Assembly: GCA_034003955.1 (NCBI GenBank)
Contig: JAVEXO010000002.1
Coordinates: 51,514-115,513, forward strand
Length of the DNA stretch: 64,000 bases
Source: SZUA-370 sp034003955
Lineage (GTDB): Bacteria; Spirochaetota; Spirochaetia; Treponematales; UBA12059
Direction of reading: 5' to 3'
The position numbers and the translations under genes are program-made. Below, in pieces: positions 25,399 to 34,254 of this stretch (positions are counted from its first letter, which is position 1; each line of letters starts with the position of its first letter). Below the pieces are notes generated by a model, which worked only from the letters and a program-made list of their open reading frames with translations, had not been told where the DNA came from and made no database searches.

Positions 25399-26676
25399 CT
25401 AGTTACCTAACATGATGTTTAATATTTCTATATCTGTCGATCGCATACCGTCGCGACCAATTCTAGCCACGTTGCGTATCGTTGCCTCAATATCATCCAT
25501 CACGATACCCTCTCCGGGCTTGAATACGTTATGCTGCATGGCCATGCAGTGACTCAAGAGGGCTGAATCGACGGCGGAGGCAACCTTGGCAGCGCAGCTT
25601 GGCTTGGCACCGTCACATACTATGCCAGGAGTATTGGCGAGCGTATTGGTTATAGTCATAGAAATCGCTTCCAGGTCACCATCGTGCAGATACGTTATTC
25701 CGGCTCCACAACCACAAGCTGCCGATACGGCACCACAAAACGCGCTCAACTTTCCTATGCCACGCTTTATATGGATGCTAACAAGATTACTCAAAGCGAG
25801 GGCACGGTACTTCTTGTCGTCTGAAACATTCAGGTGTTGTGCGTAGGCCAGCACTGGCATGCTGGCAGTTATTCCCTGGTTGCCGCTACCGGAGTTTATT
25901 ATAACAGGCATGGCACAACCGCTCATGCGAGCGTCGCTTCCGGCTGCGGCAAGAGCCTTGGCCTGGATGTCGATACCTTTACCATAGCACTGCAGCAAGG
26001 TAGCCCCGACACGTTCTCCATACGGATTGCTAAGACCTTCTTTTGCAATATTAGTATTGCAACGTTCCTGTTCAGCGATGACAGGAATAATGCTGGAAAT
26101 ATCAGAAGTATCAATATACTCGAAAATGTTTGCCAAGGACAGGAGACCATAATCAGGGTTTTCATCAGGCATACTGTTTGAAGGGTCCTCGCCCTGTACG
26201 CTTAGGGCCATGCCGTTCTTCTCAATTCTTACAATGTTCGTGTGCCCGTCCTTGATCTCGACTACGGCGCTATCCTTACCTAGATTGGCTTCAACGATTA
26301 TAAGCAGACCTGGCACATCCGGTACAAGTTCTACACGGCAGAAATTTTTTTTAAGCAATTCCTTTGCACGATGAAGATCCTCCGCAGCTACTCTCGACAA
26401 GACCTCTAGTTTTAAGTTGGCAACACCTGCGACGGTGCCTAAAACGGCGCTACAATCCACACCCTTCATGTCGCCACTCATGGGAACGACGACGCCCTTG
26501 ACGTTCTTTATGACGTTTCCCGAGCATCGCACGATTATATGTTCAGGCATCGCCCCAAGCGTGTCACAAGCGGTAGCTGCGGCATAGGCTATGGCAATTG
26601 GTTCGGTACAACCGAGGGCGGGTACCAGTTCCCTCCTCAGAATGGCTTCGTATGTCTCCGTGATGCTACGATCCAT
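25399..26676 (-). CDS. cyuA: L-cysteine desulfidase / serine dehydratase-alpha-like protein (UPF0597, CyuA/YhaM)
   Basis: A 425-residue iron-sulfur enzyme family member that degrades L-cysteine to pyruvate, ammonia and sulfide. It has the conserved LVPALGCTEPIAIAYA (C23), SGNVIKNVKGVVVP, the MSGCAMPVIINSGSGNQGI core and late cysteines in GAVSAACGCGAGITYL and CDGAKPSCAAKV that could ligate a 4Fe-4S cluster. The start at 26676 has AAAGGAGG 5 nt upstream; the frame extends 27 codons further but without comparable signals. Cysteine or serine as substrate is the main uncertainty. Confidence 0.87.
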   Translation of the reverse strand: MDRSITETYEAILRRELVPALGCTEPIAIAYAAATACDTLGAMPEHIIVRCSGNVIKNVKGVVVPMSGDMKGVDCSAVLGTVAGVANLKLEVLSRVAAEDLHRAKELLKKNFCRVELVPDVPGLLIIVEANLGKDSAVVEIKDGHTNIVRIEKNGMALSVQGEDPSNSMPDENPDYGLLSLANIFEYIDTSDISSIIPVIAEQERCNTNIAKEGLSNPYGERVGATLLQCYGKGIDIQAKALAAAGSDARMSGCAMPVIINSGSGNQGITASMPVLAYAQHLNVSDDKKYRALALSNLVSIHIKRGIGKLSAFCGAVSAACGCGAGITYLHDGDLEAISMTITNTLANTPGIVCDGAKPSCAAKVASAVDSALLSHCMAMQHNVFKPGEGIVMDDIEATIRNVARIGRDGMRSTDIEILNIMLGN

Positions 26677-26815
26677 AATAGCCTCCTTTGGCGGAATCGA
26701 TACGCCGATAGAATATCCATTTTGGACATGAGTCGCAAGACCGGCGCCTATAGGCATGCTTTTTAGTCATGGCAGAATTCATAAATAGTTCATAGTCGAT
26801 ATTCTTGTCATTTCC

Positions 26816-26843
26816 TTGACTACAGCGAAATTTAGACTATAAT
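26816..26843 (+). promoter_or_regulatory. Sigma-70 promoter of the alpha-glucoside operon
   Basis: TTGACT (26816-26821), 16-bp spacer and a consensus TATAAT (26838-26843). It is followed at once by a palindromic operator and, 63 nt later, by GGAGG and the binding-protein ATG. Confidence 0.85.
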
Positions 26844-26847
26844 AGCC

Positions 26848-26869
26848 ATAGGTGTTGCGTAACACCTAT
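26848..26869 (+). promoter_or_regulatory. Palindromic operator, probable LacI-family site
   Basis: Arms ATAGGTGTT and AACACCTAT surround GCGT, giving a 22-bp near-perfect dyad centred on CG, as LacI-family sites are. It begins 4 nt after the -10 box and covers the predicted transcript start. The LacI-type gene at the end of this operon is the obvious candidate to bind it. Confidence 0.75.
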
Positions 26870-26912
26870 CAGTATCACCTGCTGTTTACAGCAAAAAATT
26901 GGAGGTATTATC

Positions 26913-28190
26913 ATGAGAAGAGCCGTTTCAAGGGTCGTGTCTTTGAGTCTGATGCTCGCCATACTATTTACCGCGGCGTCCTGCTCGGATGCGAAGAAAG
27001 AGACAAAAGATGTCGAGTTATCCATGTTCCAGCTCAAGGTGGAGATCAAGGATGCCATCGACGGATATGCTGCCAAGTACTCCGAGGCAACACCTGGTGT
27101 AACGTTGAAGGTGGAAACGCTTGGTGGTGGCGGAGACTATGGTGGAGCCCTCAAGGCAAAGTCACAGGCAGATCAGATGCCCGACATCTTCGTCATTGAA
27201 GGCCTTGGTGGTTACAACATCTGGAAAGACTATATTGCCGACTTAGGAGCAGAGCCCTGGGTCAAGGATACCGATCTCGCTTTAAAAGTAGACGGCAAGG
27301 TAGTTGGATTCCCTATCGCGATAGAGGGTTATGGGCTTGCCTATAACGCCGGGATTCTAGAGAAGGCTGGAATAGATCCCCAGACACTTACGACGAGAGC
27401 AGCCTACGAAAAGGCTCTGGCGCTTCTGGATAGCAAGAAGGCCGAACTCGGCATAGACGCTCCCGTATCCATGGCTGCTTCTGTAGCGGGTGGAATGTGG
27501 TGGGTTGCTGCCCAGCACAACCTGGCTTGTTATTGGGGCGGTGGACTGGCTTTCGATGATACAAGCATAATAAACAAGGCCTTGAAGGGTGAGCTCGATG
27601 AGGCACGCTTCCTTCAGTATGCCAAGTATCTCCAGCTTCTATTCAAGTATGCCGACCAAAACATTCTCCTCAATGGTAGCTATGATGACCAGGTGGGATC
27701 CTTCGCACAAGGCAAGACTGCCTTCCTGCATCAAGGCAACTGGGTAGACCCTAACCTCAAGCAGCTTGGCGTTACCTTCAAGATAGGCTACGCCCCTCAT
27801 GCCTTCCTCGATGTGGAAGAAAAGGGTCTCTATCTGTTCGCACCCAGCTGGTACTGCGTCAATTCAAAGAGCCCCAACGCCGATGCAGCCAAAGCTTTCC
27901 TCACAGCAATGGCCAGCACTCCAGAGGGTCACGACTATATGGTAAACAAGGCAGGCATGATCCCCGCATTCAAGTCTGTCACCTTGAAGCCAGCCGGTCA
28001 GCTCAGCCAGGCCTTGATGGCTGCCAATGCCAAGGGTGGCAATTATGGTGTGTTCTTTGGAATGCTTCCTGATGGTGCCGGCCAGAATGTATTTGGTCCA
28101 ATCTTCGATCTCTTTGCACAGAACCAGAATAATCTTGATCGTTTCATTGATGACATGAAAAAGGCTGTTGCCAGTCTACCTAAGATGTAA
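26913..28190 (+). CDS. Sugar ABC transporter substrate-binding lipoprotein (alpha-glucoside operon)
   Basis: A 425-residue MalE-type receptor. The signal peptide ends FTAASC (C24). The mature protein has the cluster B carbohydrate-receptor layout, with MPDIFVIEG near the first lobe, GKVVGFPIAIEGYGLAYN and FAQGKTAFLHQGNWV, split here at the conserved Gly. It captures a sugar, probably an alpha-glucoside given the GH4 enzyme downstream, and delivers it to the two permeases. No ATPase gene lies in the operon, so a shared MsmK-type ATPase elsewhere is needed. First gene after the regulated promoter. Confidence 0.92.
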   Translation: MRRAVSRVVSLSLMLAILFTAASCSDAKKETKDVELSMFQLKVEIKDAIDGYAAKYSEATPGVTLKVETLGGGGDYGGALKAKSQADQMPDIFVIEGLGGYNIWKDYIADLGAEPWVKDTDLALKVDGKVVGFPIAIEGYGLAYNAGILEKAGIDPQTLTTRAAYEKALALLDSKKAELGIDAPVSMAASVAGGMWWVAAQHNLACYWGGGLAFDDTSIINKALKGELDEARFLQYAKYLQLLFKYADQNILLNGSYDDQVGSFAQGKTAFLHQGNWVDPNLKQLGVTFKIGYAPHAFLDVEEKGLYLFAPSWYCVNSKSPNADAAKAFLTAMASTPEGHDYMVNKAGMIPAFKSVTLKPAGQLSQALMAANAKGGNYGVFFGMLPDGAGQNVFGPIFDLFAQNQNNLDRFIDDMKKAVASLPKM

Positions 28191-28202
28191 TAACCATTGT
28201 AA

Positions 28203-28234
28203 CGGGGCCGCCTTAAAATGGCGGTCCCGGTTTT
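28203..28234 (+). terminator. Intercistronic hairpin with T-run (partial terminator)
   Basis: A 10-bp stem (28203-28212 with 28220-28229, one G-U pair) and a 7-nt loop, followed by GTTTT. It sits between the receptor and the first permease and would let only part of the transcripts continue. Confidence 0.7.
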
Positions 28235-28245
28235 AGGAGCGTGAC

Positions 28246-29133
28246 ATGAAACGAGATCGTGGCGTAAACTTCCTTTTTACATTTCCATGCCTATTTGCCT
28301 TTACGATGATAATATTGATCCCCTTTTTCTTCGGCCTGTATTACTCTATGACAGACTGGAACGGAGTCAATAACGACATCAACTTTGTAGGTTTTGAAAA
28401 TTTCAAAAATCTATTCTCGTCACCAGATTTTCTATACTCGTTCCTTATAACCATCGCCTATACAGCAATAAACATCGTGCTTGTCAATGTCGTGAGTTTC
28501 ATCCTTTCACTGATTGTGACGAGCAACATACGGTTCAAGAATTTTTTTCGTGCCGGCTTCTTCATTCCTTATCTAATTGGCGGCATAGTCCTTGGCTATA
28601 TATGGCAGTTCCTATTCAACAATGCCATAGTCGCCATAGGTAACACGCTTTCTATAAAGGCGCTGCAGGTTTCTTTCCTCAGTCGCCCAAATACGGTAAT
28701 CTGGATGATGGCCGTCGTCAACACATGGCAATATGCAGGATACATCATGCTCATATACGTAGCATCAATCCAAAGCATTCCCAAATCCCTTATGGAAGCC
28801 GCAGAGGTAGACGGTGCTAATTATGTAACCCGAGTATTACACATTCTCATTCCTATGATGGCCAATGCCTTTACCATCTCCTTGTTCCTAACACTGACGA
28901 CATCATTCAAGCAATTTGATATGAACCTTACCTTGACTAATGGCGGCCCAGCCACAAGATTTCTCGATACGCCTGTCAAGGCTAGCCAGTTGCTTGCCAT
29001 GAATATTTTCAGTACCGCCACGGCTAATCGTATGGCGGAGGCGCAGGCTAAGGCTGTCATACTCTTCATAGCTCTTGTTATTGTTGCTCTTGTACAGGTT
29101 ACCATCAATAAAAAGAGAGAGGTGGAGATGTGA
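28246..29133 (+). CDS. Sugar ABC permease, MalF/UgpA type
   Basis: A 295-residue inner-membrane protein with six predicted spans. The cytoplasmic coupling loop reads PKSLMEAAEVDGANYVTRVLHILIP, split here at the conserved Gly, the EAA motif of CUT1 importers. An AGGAG site precedes the ATG. Its stop overlaps the next permease start as GTGA, so the two are made together. Confidence 0.94.
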   Translation: MKRDRGVNFLFTFPCLFAFTMIILIPFFFGLYYSMTDWNGVNNDINFVGFENFKNLFSSPDFLYSFLITIAYTAINIVLVNVVSFILSLIVTSNIRFKNFFRAGFFIPYLIGGIVLGYIWQFLFNNAIVAIGNTLSIKALQVSFLSRPNTVIWMMAVVNTWQYAGYIMLIYVASIQSIPKSLMEAAEVDGANYVTRVLHILIPMMANAFTISLFLTLTTSFKQFDMNLTLTNGGPATRFLDTPVKASQLLAMNIFSTATANRMAEAQAKAVILFIALVIVALVQVTINKKREVEM

Positions 29134-30020
29134 TTAAGCATACAAGTTCTGCAATAAAGAACCACGCATCGCTTCATCCGGGACGCATACTGCTGGGAAC
29201 ATTTGTAATAATAGTTTTTATACTCTTCATGGTACCTTTTGCCATGGTAATTCTTAATTCAGCCAAAACTTCTAAAGAAATTATTTACAATGCTATTTCT
29301 CTCCCGTCGAGCTGGGGACAAATATTTACAAATGTTAAACTTATATTCAGTAATCCCACGATAGACTACCTTGGAGCATTCTGGGACAGTACTGTCATCA
29401 CCGTCATCTCTCTAGCCGTCATTGTCCTATTCTCGTCAATGTGCGCCTGGATTTTAGTCAGGAACAAGACACTACTGTCTGCAATACTATTTATGGTATT
29501 TGTTGCTGCCATGGTCATTCCTTTCCAAGTGCTTATGTATCCTCTCGTTCGCTGGATGCGCATAGTAGGTCAGTTTTTTCATCTAAGGCTATTGGGCACA
29601 GTCCCAGGCATTGTCTTTGCCTACCTGGGTTTTGGCTGTCCTTTGTCAATTTTTATCTTTCACGGTTTTATCAAAAACATACCGTATGAACTTGAAGAAT
29701 CTGCTACTATAGATGGTTGTTCACGCCCTAAGACATTTTTTCTTATTGTATTCCCGCTTTTACAACCCATAATCGTAACGATTCTAATACTCAACGGCAT
29801 ATGGATATGGAATGACTACCTCCTTCCGCTACTCGTTCTAGGGTCAAATGGAATTGTGCAAACCATACCCATTGCCGTAACGGCCTTCGCCGGAGCTTAC
29901 CTTAAGCAGTGGGATCTTATACTTACTTCTACGTTGATTGCCATGTTGCCAATAATAGTGCTGTACCTGTTCGCACAGCGCTATATCATTAAGGGCATGG
30001 TTGAAGGTTCTATTAAATAG
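29130..30020 (+). CDS. Sugar ABC permease, MalG/UgpE type
   Basis: A 296-residue partner permease with six spans and the EAA-like loop PYELEESATIDGCSRPKTFFLIVFP, split here at the conserved Asp-Gly. It starts with GTG overlapping the first permease by 4 nt. The C-terminus ends in the usual FAQRYIIKGMVEGSIK. Together with MalF-type protein and receptor it forms a CUT1 importer lacking only its ATPase. Confidence 0.94.
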   Translation: MIKHTSSAIKNHASLHPGRILLGTFVIIVFILFMVPFAMVILNSAKTSKEIIYNAISLPSSWGQIFTNVKLIFSNPTIDYLGAFWDSTVITVISLAVIVLFSSMCAWILVRNKTLLSAILFMVFVAAMVIPFQVLMYPLVRWMRIVGQFFHLRLLGTVPGIVFAYLGFGCPLSIFIFHGFIKNIPYELEESATIDGCSRPKTFFLIVFPLLQPIIVTILILNGIWIWNDYLLPLLVLGSNGIVQTIPIAVTAFAGAYLKQWDLILTSTLIAMLPIIVLYLFAQRYIIKGMVEGSIK

Positions 30021-30031
30021 ATGGAGGACTT

Positions 30032-31387
30032 ATGAAGATTGTTCTGGTCGGAGCCGGAAGCATTCAATTTGGGTGCGGAACGCTTGGAGATATTTTTTGT
30101 AGCAAGAACCTTGTTGGTTCTGAGATTATGCTGCATGACATAAATGCTAGAGCCCTTGATGATGTATTGCAAACGGCATTGCATAGCATTGAAAATAATT
30201 CTCTGCCCTTTACCGTACATGCGACTACTGATAGAAAGGCTGCCTTCAAGGGAGCCGATTTCATAATATCCTCTATAGAAGTTGGCAACCGTTTCGAGCT
30301 ATGGGATCAGGACTGGAAAATACCCTTACAGTATGGCGTCCACCAGGTGTACGGAGAAAACGGCGGACCCGGCGGCCTCTTTCATGCACTCAGGATCATT
30401 CCACCAATCCTGGATATAGTAAAAGACGCTATGGAACTTTGTCCCAATGCCTATATATTCAACTATTCCAATCCTATGACTGCCATCTGTACTGCCGTTA
30501 AACGCGCGTATCCAGATGCTCGCTTCATAGGCATGTGCCATGAGATAGGTTGGTTAAGCAAGTGGTTGCCGCGCATGCTTGGCATGAAAAAGGAAGACAT
30601 CTATTTCAAGGCGGCTGGGCTCAACCATTTTAGTTGCATGCTTGAGGTAAAAAACAAGCTTACAGGTAAAGACCTTTATCCCGATGTGATGAGCAAGGCT
30701 CCAGCCTTCTTTGAACGCGAAAGTGGTTACAGCGATGTTTTCGATAGTTATCGCAAGACTGGTGTAATAGAGGAGTCAGAGCAATTCGAAAAGAATATAA
30801 TTAATAGTAGGAGCCGTTACGAATGGGCAGATCGCAGACTTATAAAGTTTATGCTGGATCATTATGGCCTTTTACCCATAACGACAGACAGCCATTTTGG
30901 TGAATACCTCGGCTGGGCTTGGGATGTCGTTGACCACAGAGGCATTCTAGATTTCTATGATGTGTATAAGGTCATGCTATCCCAGACTAAGAGACATGAA
31001 ATAAAACTGCAGACTACGGAGCGAGTCATACCAATAATCGATTCCATGATTGAAAACTCAGGAATTGAGGAGTCTGCGGTAAACATCCAGAACAATGGTC
31101 TTCTGGCCGATCTACCATCATGGATAGCCGTTGAGGTTCCGGCTATAGTCGACAAGACTGGAATCAAGGGTATTCCTATTACTAATGCGCCTAAGGGTTA
31201 TGTTTCGCTATTAAGGGCATATTGTGGTGTATATGATCTTACCGCAGAGGCAGCAATACACAAGAAGAAGTCTTTTGCCATCCAGGCTCTTCTTGCCAAC
31301 CCTGTCGTACACCAAGCAACGCAGATAGAAGCGATGGTAGACAGAATGATTGATACGCAAGGAAAATGGCTGGGATACTTGCAATAG
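30032..31387 (+). CDS. Glycoside hydrolase family 4, probable alpha-glucosidase
   Basis: A 451-residue NAD+- and divalent-metal-dependent glycosidase. The Rossmann start is KIVLVGAGSIQFG, NYSNPMTA is the conserved substrate/NAD segment, and the metal-site motif is MCHEIGW with C169-H170-E171-I172. From memory of the family, CHEI marks alpha-glucosidases, while CHS marks alpha-galactosidases and CDMP/CNVP mark phospho-glycosidases. Import by an ABC system, not a PTS, agrees with an unphosphorylated substrate. GGAGG precedes the ATG. Substrate is a confident inference only at the alpha-glucoside level. Confidence 0.88.
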   Translation: MKIVLVGAGSIQFGCGTLGDIFCSKNLVGSEIMLHDINARALDDVLQTALHSIENNSLPFTVHATTDRKAAFKGADFIISSIEVGNRFELWDQDWKIPLQYGVHQVYGENGGPGGLFHALRIIPPILDIVKDAMELCPNAYIFNYSNPMTAICTAVKRAYPDARFIGMCHEIGWLSKWLPRMLGMKKEDIYFKAAGLNHFSCMLEVKNKLTGKDLYPDVMSKAPAFFERESGYSDVFDSYRKTGVIEESEQFEKNIINSRSRYEWADRRLIKFMLDHYGLLPITTDSHFGEYLGWAWDVVDHRGILDFYDVYKVMLSQTKRHEIKLQTTERVIPIIDSMIENSGIEESAVNIQNNGLLADLPSWIAVEVPAIVDKTGIKGIPITNAPKGYVSLLRAYCGVYDLTAEAAIHKKKSFAIQALLANPVVHQATQIEAMVDRMIDTQGKWLGYLQ

Positions 31388-31397
31388 CGATGCATGC

Positions 31398-31425
31398 TGT
31401 GCAGAATACGCGTCGATTCTGCACA
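31398..31425 (+). promoter_or_regulatory. 10-bp inverted repeat upstream of the LacI gene
   Basis: TGTGCAGAAT (31398-31407) and ATTCTGCACA (31416-31425) with an 8-nt centre ACGCGTCG. No T-run follows. It may be a second operator or an mRNA hairpin between the GH4 gene and the repressor gene. Confidence 0.6.
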
Positions 31426-31445
31426 ACACCCCAAAAAGGTATGCC

Positions 31446-32462
31446 ATGACAACTATAAAGCACATTGCACAGAAGGCTGGTGTCAGTCCAACTACGGTAT
31501 CGAACGTCATACACGGCAACACTGCCCGTGTCTCCCCTCTTATTCTTGAGAAGGTCAGGAAGATCCTGCTGGAGGAAAATTATGTGCCTAATATGGGGGC
31601 CGTGATTCTTGCCAGGAATAATTCGCGGTTAATAGGCGTCATCCTCTTCATGGAGCCAAGGAGCGATCAAACCGTACTCGAAGACCCTTTTGCCTCATCT
31701 ATACTTGGTACTCTTGAACGAGAAATACGCAATCAAGGTTATTTCATGTTGCTCTATACGACGGTAGACAAGAATGAGGTATTGAGGCTTGTGGCTACCT
31801 GGAAACTAGACGGTCTCATCATGTTGTGGGTGCCCGGTGAAGTGGCTACAGGCATAAAGACGAGCATCAGTACACCCGTTGTTTTCGTAGATTGCTATTA
31901 TGATGACGGCAATGATTACCACAACATAGGTCTCGACGATGAGGTTGGTGGCTATGAAATGGCTTCCTACCTCATATCAAAGGGGCATACAAAGATTGCC
32001 TTTCTAGCAAATTCAACGGAGTCTCCAAGCGTTGATACGGCTCGTTTCTCTGGTTGCCAACGGGCAGTATCTGAGCAGGGGTTTGCCCTTACGAAAGACA
32101 GTTTTATATCCGTCCCTAAATCTAGAACAGAACGGCATGCACTGTATCATAGCCTCATCAAAGACCCACGTCCCTATAGTGCACTGTTCTTTTCTTCCGA
32201 CTACTACGCGGCCGATGCCATTACCTATTTTAATGAGCATGACATATCGGTACCAGAGGACATATCCGTGGCAGGCTTTGACGACAACTCTTTTTCCAGG
32301 CTCATAAGGCCACGCCTTACAACCGTGCATCAGGATGTCTTTAAAAAAGGCCAGAGAGCCGTATCAATGCTCATGAGCCTCATGCGAAAGAAGGCGGTAG
32401 AGACAAAAGATGATAAACTACCGGTACGACTGGTTATTAGGGATTCAGTCATGCAACTATAG
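31446..32462 (+). CDS. LacI-family transcriptional repressor
   Basis: A 338-residue regulator. The N-terminal helix-turn-helix is TTIKHIAQKAGVSPTTVSNVIHG, split here before the Ser-Pro-Thr recognition helix, with the hinge region NYVPNMGAVILARN. The ligand-binding domain has the periplasmic-binding-protein fold, including IGLDDEVGGYEMASYLI and SVAGFDDNSFSRLIRPRLTTV, split here at Leu. AAAAAGG lies 8 nt before the ATG; the longer upstream frame overlaps the GH4 gene and is unlikely. Last gene of the operon, so it probably represses its own operon through the operator at the promoter. Confidence 0.92.
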   Translation: MTTIKHIAQKAGVSPTTVSNVIHGNTARVSPLILEKVRKILLEENYVPNMGAVILARNNSRLIGVILFMEPRSDQTVLEDPFASSILGTLEREIRNQGYFMLLYTTVDKNEVLRLVATWKLDGLIMLWVPGEVATGIKTSISTPVVFVDCYYDDGNDYHNIGLDDEVGGYEMASYLISKGHTKIAFLANSTESPSVDTARFSGCQRAVSEQGFALTKDSFISVPKSRTERHALYHSLIKDPRPYSALFFSSDYYAADAITYFNEHDISVPEDISVAGFDDNSFSRLIRPRLTTVHQDVFKKGQRAVSMLMSLMRKKAVETKDDKLPVRLVIRDSVMQL

Positions 32463-32481
32463 GTAATAGTCAGCTATAAGC

Positions 32482-33060
32482 CTACTCTTCTCTTACGCTT
32501 GTATCCAAACGTTCGTTTGACAGAGCCAACAAGCCTCTGAGCAAACCATGAATAATGGCTATCGGAAGGCATATGAAACCAGCTATTTCCAACCCCAGCT
32601 CATAAAAGAGAGAGCTGCACTTGTACGGTTTGCCCTTTAACCTGGAATGCAATGCACTGAGTGGAATGCCATACATGTTGCCTGCTATCATCGTCTGTGC
32701 GGCCGCTAATATAACGCGGGCTTTTTGTTCTCCATATTCTGTTATGATTGCATCGTAGGCAAACTTCATAGGAAAGCCTCGTGCATCTGCAAAATGCTGG
32801 ACGAACATAATGGCCTTAGCCTCCTCCGGTTTTATAAATTCACCAGAACCGTTTAAAAAGCTGCCTTTTTCTTTGTTACTCATATTCTGCTGCAAGGCTA
32901 TTTTTATGTGATAGTATGAGCAGGCAGCACAACCATTCACCTCTGTTACCGCCAGCTGCAATCTCTCTATGAAATGACTGCCAAGCCATTTGTTCTTCCT
33001 GTTTTTTAGTATCACGCCTACAGCCCTGGGTGCATAAACCAAGGCTCTATAGAGTTCCAA
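32482..33060 (-). CDS. Carboxymuconolactone decarboxylase / AhpD-like protein
   Basis: At least 192 residues with the AhpD-type active site VTEVNGCAACSYYH (C44, C47, H51 from this start), which supports a disulfide redox role. The TTG at 33060 is used because it is the first canonical start. The frame upstream (to 33165) also looks coding (LTEGYKRKFGF) and reaches the in-frame TAG that ends the polyprenyl synthase gene, with no ATG, GTG or TTG in between. The true N-terminus is therefore unsettled. Last gene of the cluster. Confidence 0.75.
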   Translation of the reverse strand: MELYRALVYAPRAVGVILKNRKNKWLGSHFIERLQLAVTEVNGCAACSYYHIKIALQQNMSNKEKGSFLNGSGEFIKPEEAKAIMFVQHFADARGFPMKFAYDAIITEYGEQKARVILAAAQTMIAGNMYGIPLSALHSRLKGKPYKCSSLFYELGLEIAGFICLPIAIIHGLLRGLLALSNERLDTSVREE

Positions 33061-33165
33061 AAAACCAAACTTACGCTTGTACCCTTCTGTCAGCTTAGGC
33101 TTTCCGGCACGTTCCTGATCGTTCTTGTCATTTTTATTCGAGTGTTTTTCCCCCAGTACTTTACT

Positions 33166-34170
33166 CTAGCCTACAGCCACACCAGATGGAATAGTTTCCT
33201 CTATAGAAATGTTTGCGACAGCACACGTTGTTGTAATCAACGCTTCAATGCCATGTATGAGTTCATCAAAGTCTATATTTTTTTTAAATGACAGCATTTT
33301 TATATCCTGTAATACCCTATTGAAGTACTCCATGGCATAGCCCATGGCAATTTCCGCACCATCCAATTCTACGACCATCTGGTTGATATCAAATAAGATA
33401 TCGTCGTTTAGGCTTGTGCTCAATACTCTCTGTAGATTAGCACTGGCATCGTTTTCAAGTGCACACAATAATGGAAGCGTATAGCTACCCTGACGGATAT
33501 CCTTATGGGTATCCTTGAGAGCCTGGGAGCCAGGGGCGGTATAATCTAGACAATCGTCATATATCTGGTAGGCAACACCAAGCTTTCTACCAATATCCTG
33601 CAGTGCGGCGCAGACTTCAGCATCCATTCCACCCAAGTATCCGCCGGCTTCTAGACTCAAGGCAAATAGTTCACCAGTTTTTTGTGATACGATCTCTATA
33701 TACTCTTCATTGGACAAGTAGTGGTAACGACACATGTGTTGCTTAATCTCACCTCGACACAGCGTTGTCATAGCCTTATTGAACATCGTTATAAGCCGCA
33801 TGTCATGCAAGGCAGTCAGAATGCTTATACTCTTAGCTAAGGTATAATCGCCGGCGTATACGGCGACGTCTTTACCAAATTCAGACTGAACTGAAACGGT
33901 TCCTCGTCTTAATGCTCCCTCGTCAACGATATCATCATGGATGAGCGATGCAATATGCATGAGTTCAAGAGCGGAGGCCGCGCGAATCGTTGTCTGCATG
34001 TTGTGTTTGCCGCAGCTTGCAGTAAGAACCAACAACAAAGGTCTGAGTAGTTTTCCTTTCTTTTCAGCAGTACGACGCACAGGAATCCTGACCATGCTAT
34101 CGCTTTCTTCCAAGAACTGGTCTATCACCATACATACTGAATTCATCTCAATATTTAGTTGGCCCATCAT
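33166..34170 (-). CDS. Polyprenyl (trans-isoprenyl) diphosphate synthase
   Basis: A 334-residue all-helical prenyltransferase that condenses isopentenyl diphosphate onto an allylic diphosphate. The two Asp-rich motifs are intact: IHDDIVDEG (DDIVD 79-83) and YQIYDDCLD (DDCLD 205-209), with KKGKLLRPLL ahead of the first. Residues M-A around position 72-74 before the first motif suggest no bulky chain-length block, so a long product is possible (inference). AAGGAG precedes the ATG. A MenA-like prenyltransferase gene nearby could use its product. Confidence 0.93.
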   Translation of the reverse strand: MMGQLNIEMNSVCMVIDQFLEESDSMVRIPVRRTAEKKGKLLRPLLLVLTASCGKHNMQTTIRAASALELMHIASLIHDDIVDEGALRRGTVSVQSEFGKDVAVYAGDYTLAKSISILTALHDMRLITMFNKAMTTLCRGEIKQHMCRYHYLSNEEYIEIVSQKTGELFALSLEAGGYLGGMDAEVCAALQDIGRKLGVAYQIYDDCLDYTAPGSQALKDTHKDIRQGSYTLPLLCALENDASANLQRVLSTSLNDDILFDINQMVVELDGAEIAMGYAMEYFNRVLQDIKMLSFKKNIDFDELIHGIEALITTTCAVANISIEETIPSGVAVG

Positions 34171-34187
34171 ATTTCACTACTCCTTAA

Positions 34188-34229
34188 AAAACACTCCGTC
34201 TAGCCGCGTTAAACCCGGGAGAGACGGAG
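34188..34229 (-). terminator. Rho-independent terminator/attenuator after the GMC gene
   Basis: On the minus strand an 8-bp stem (CTCCGTCT / AGACGGAG, 34229-34222 with 34201-34194) is followed by TGTTTTTT. It lies between the GMC oxidoreductase stop and the polyprenyl synthase ribosome-binding site. Confidence 0.7.
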
Positions 34230-34254
34230 CGAGTCATGTCTAGTCGTAAAAACC

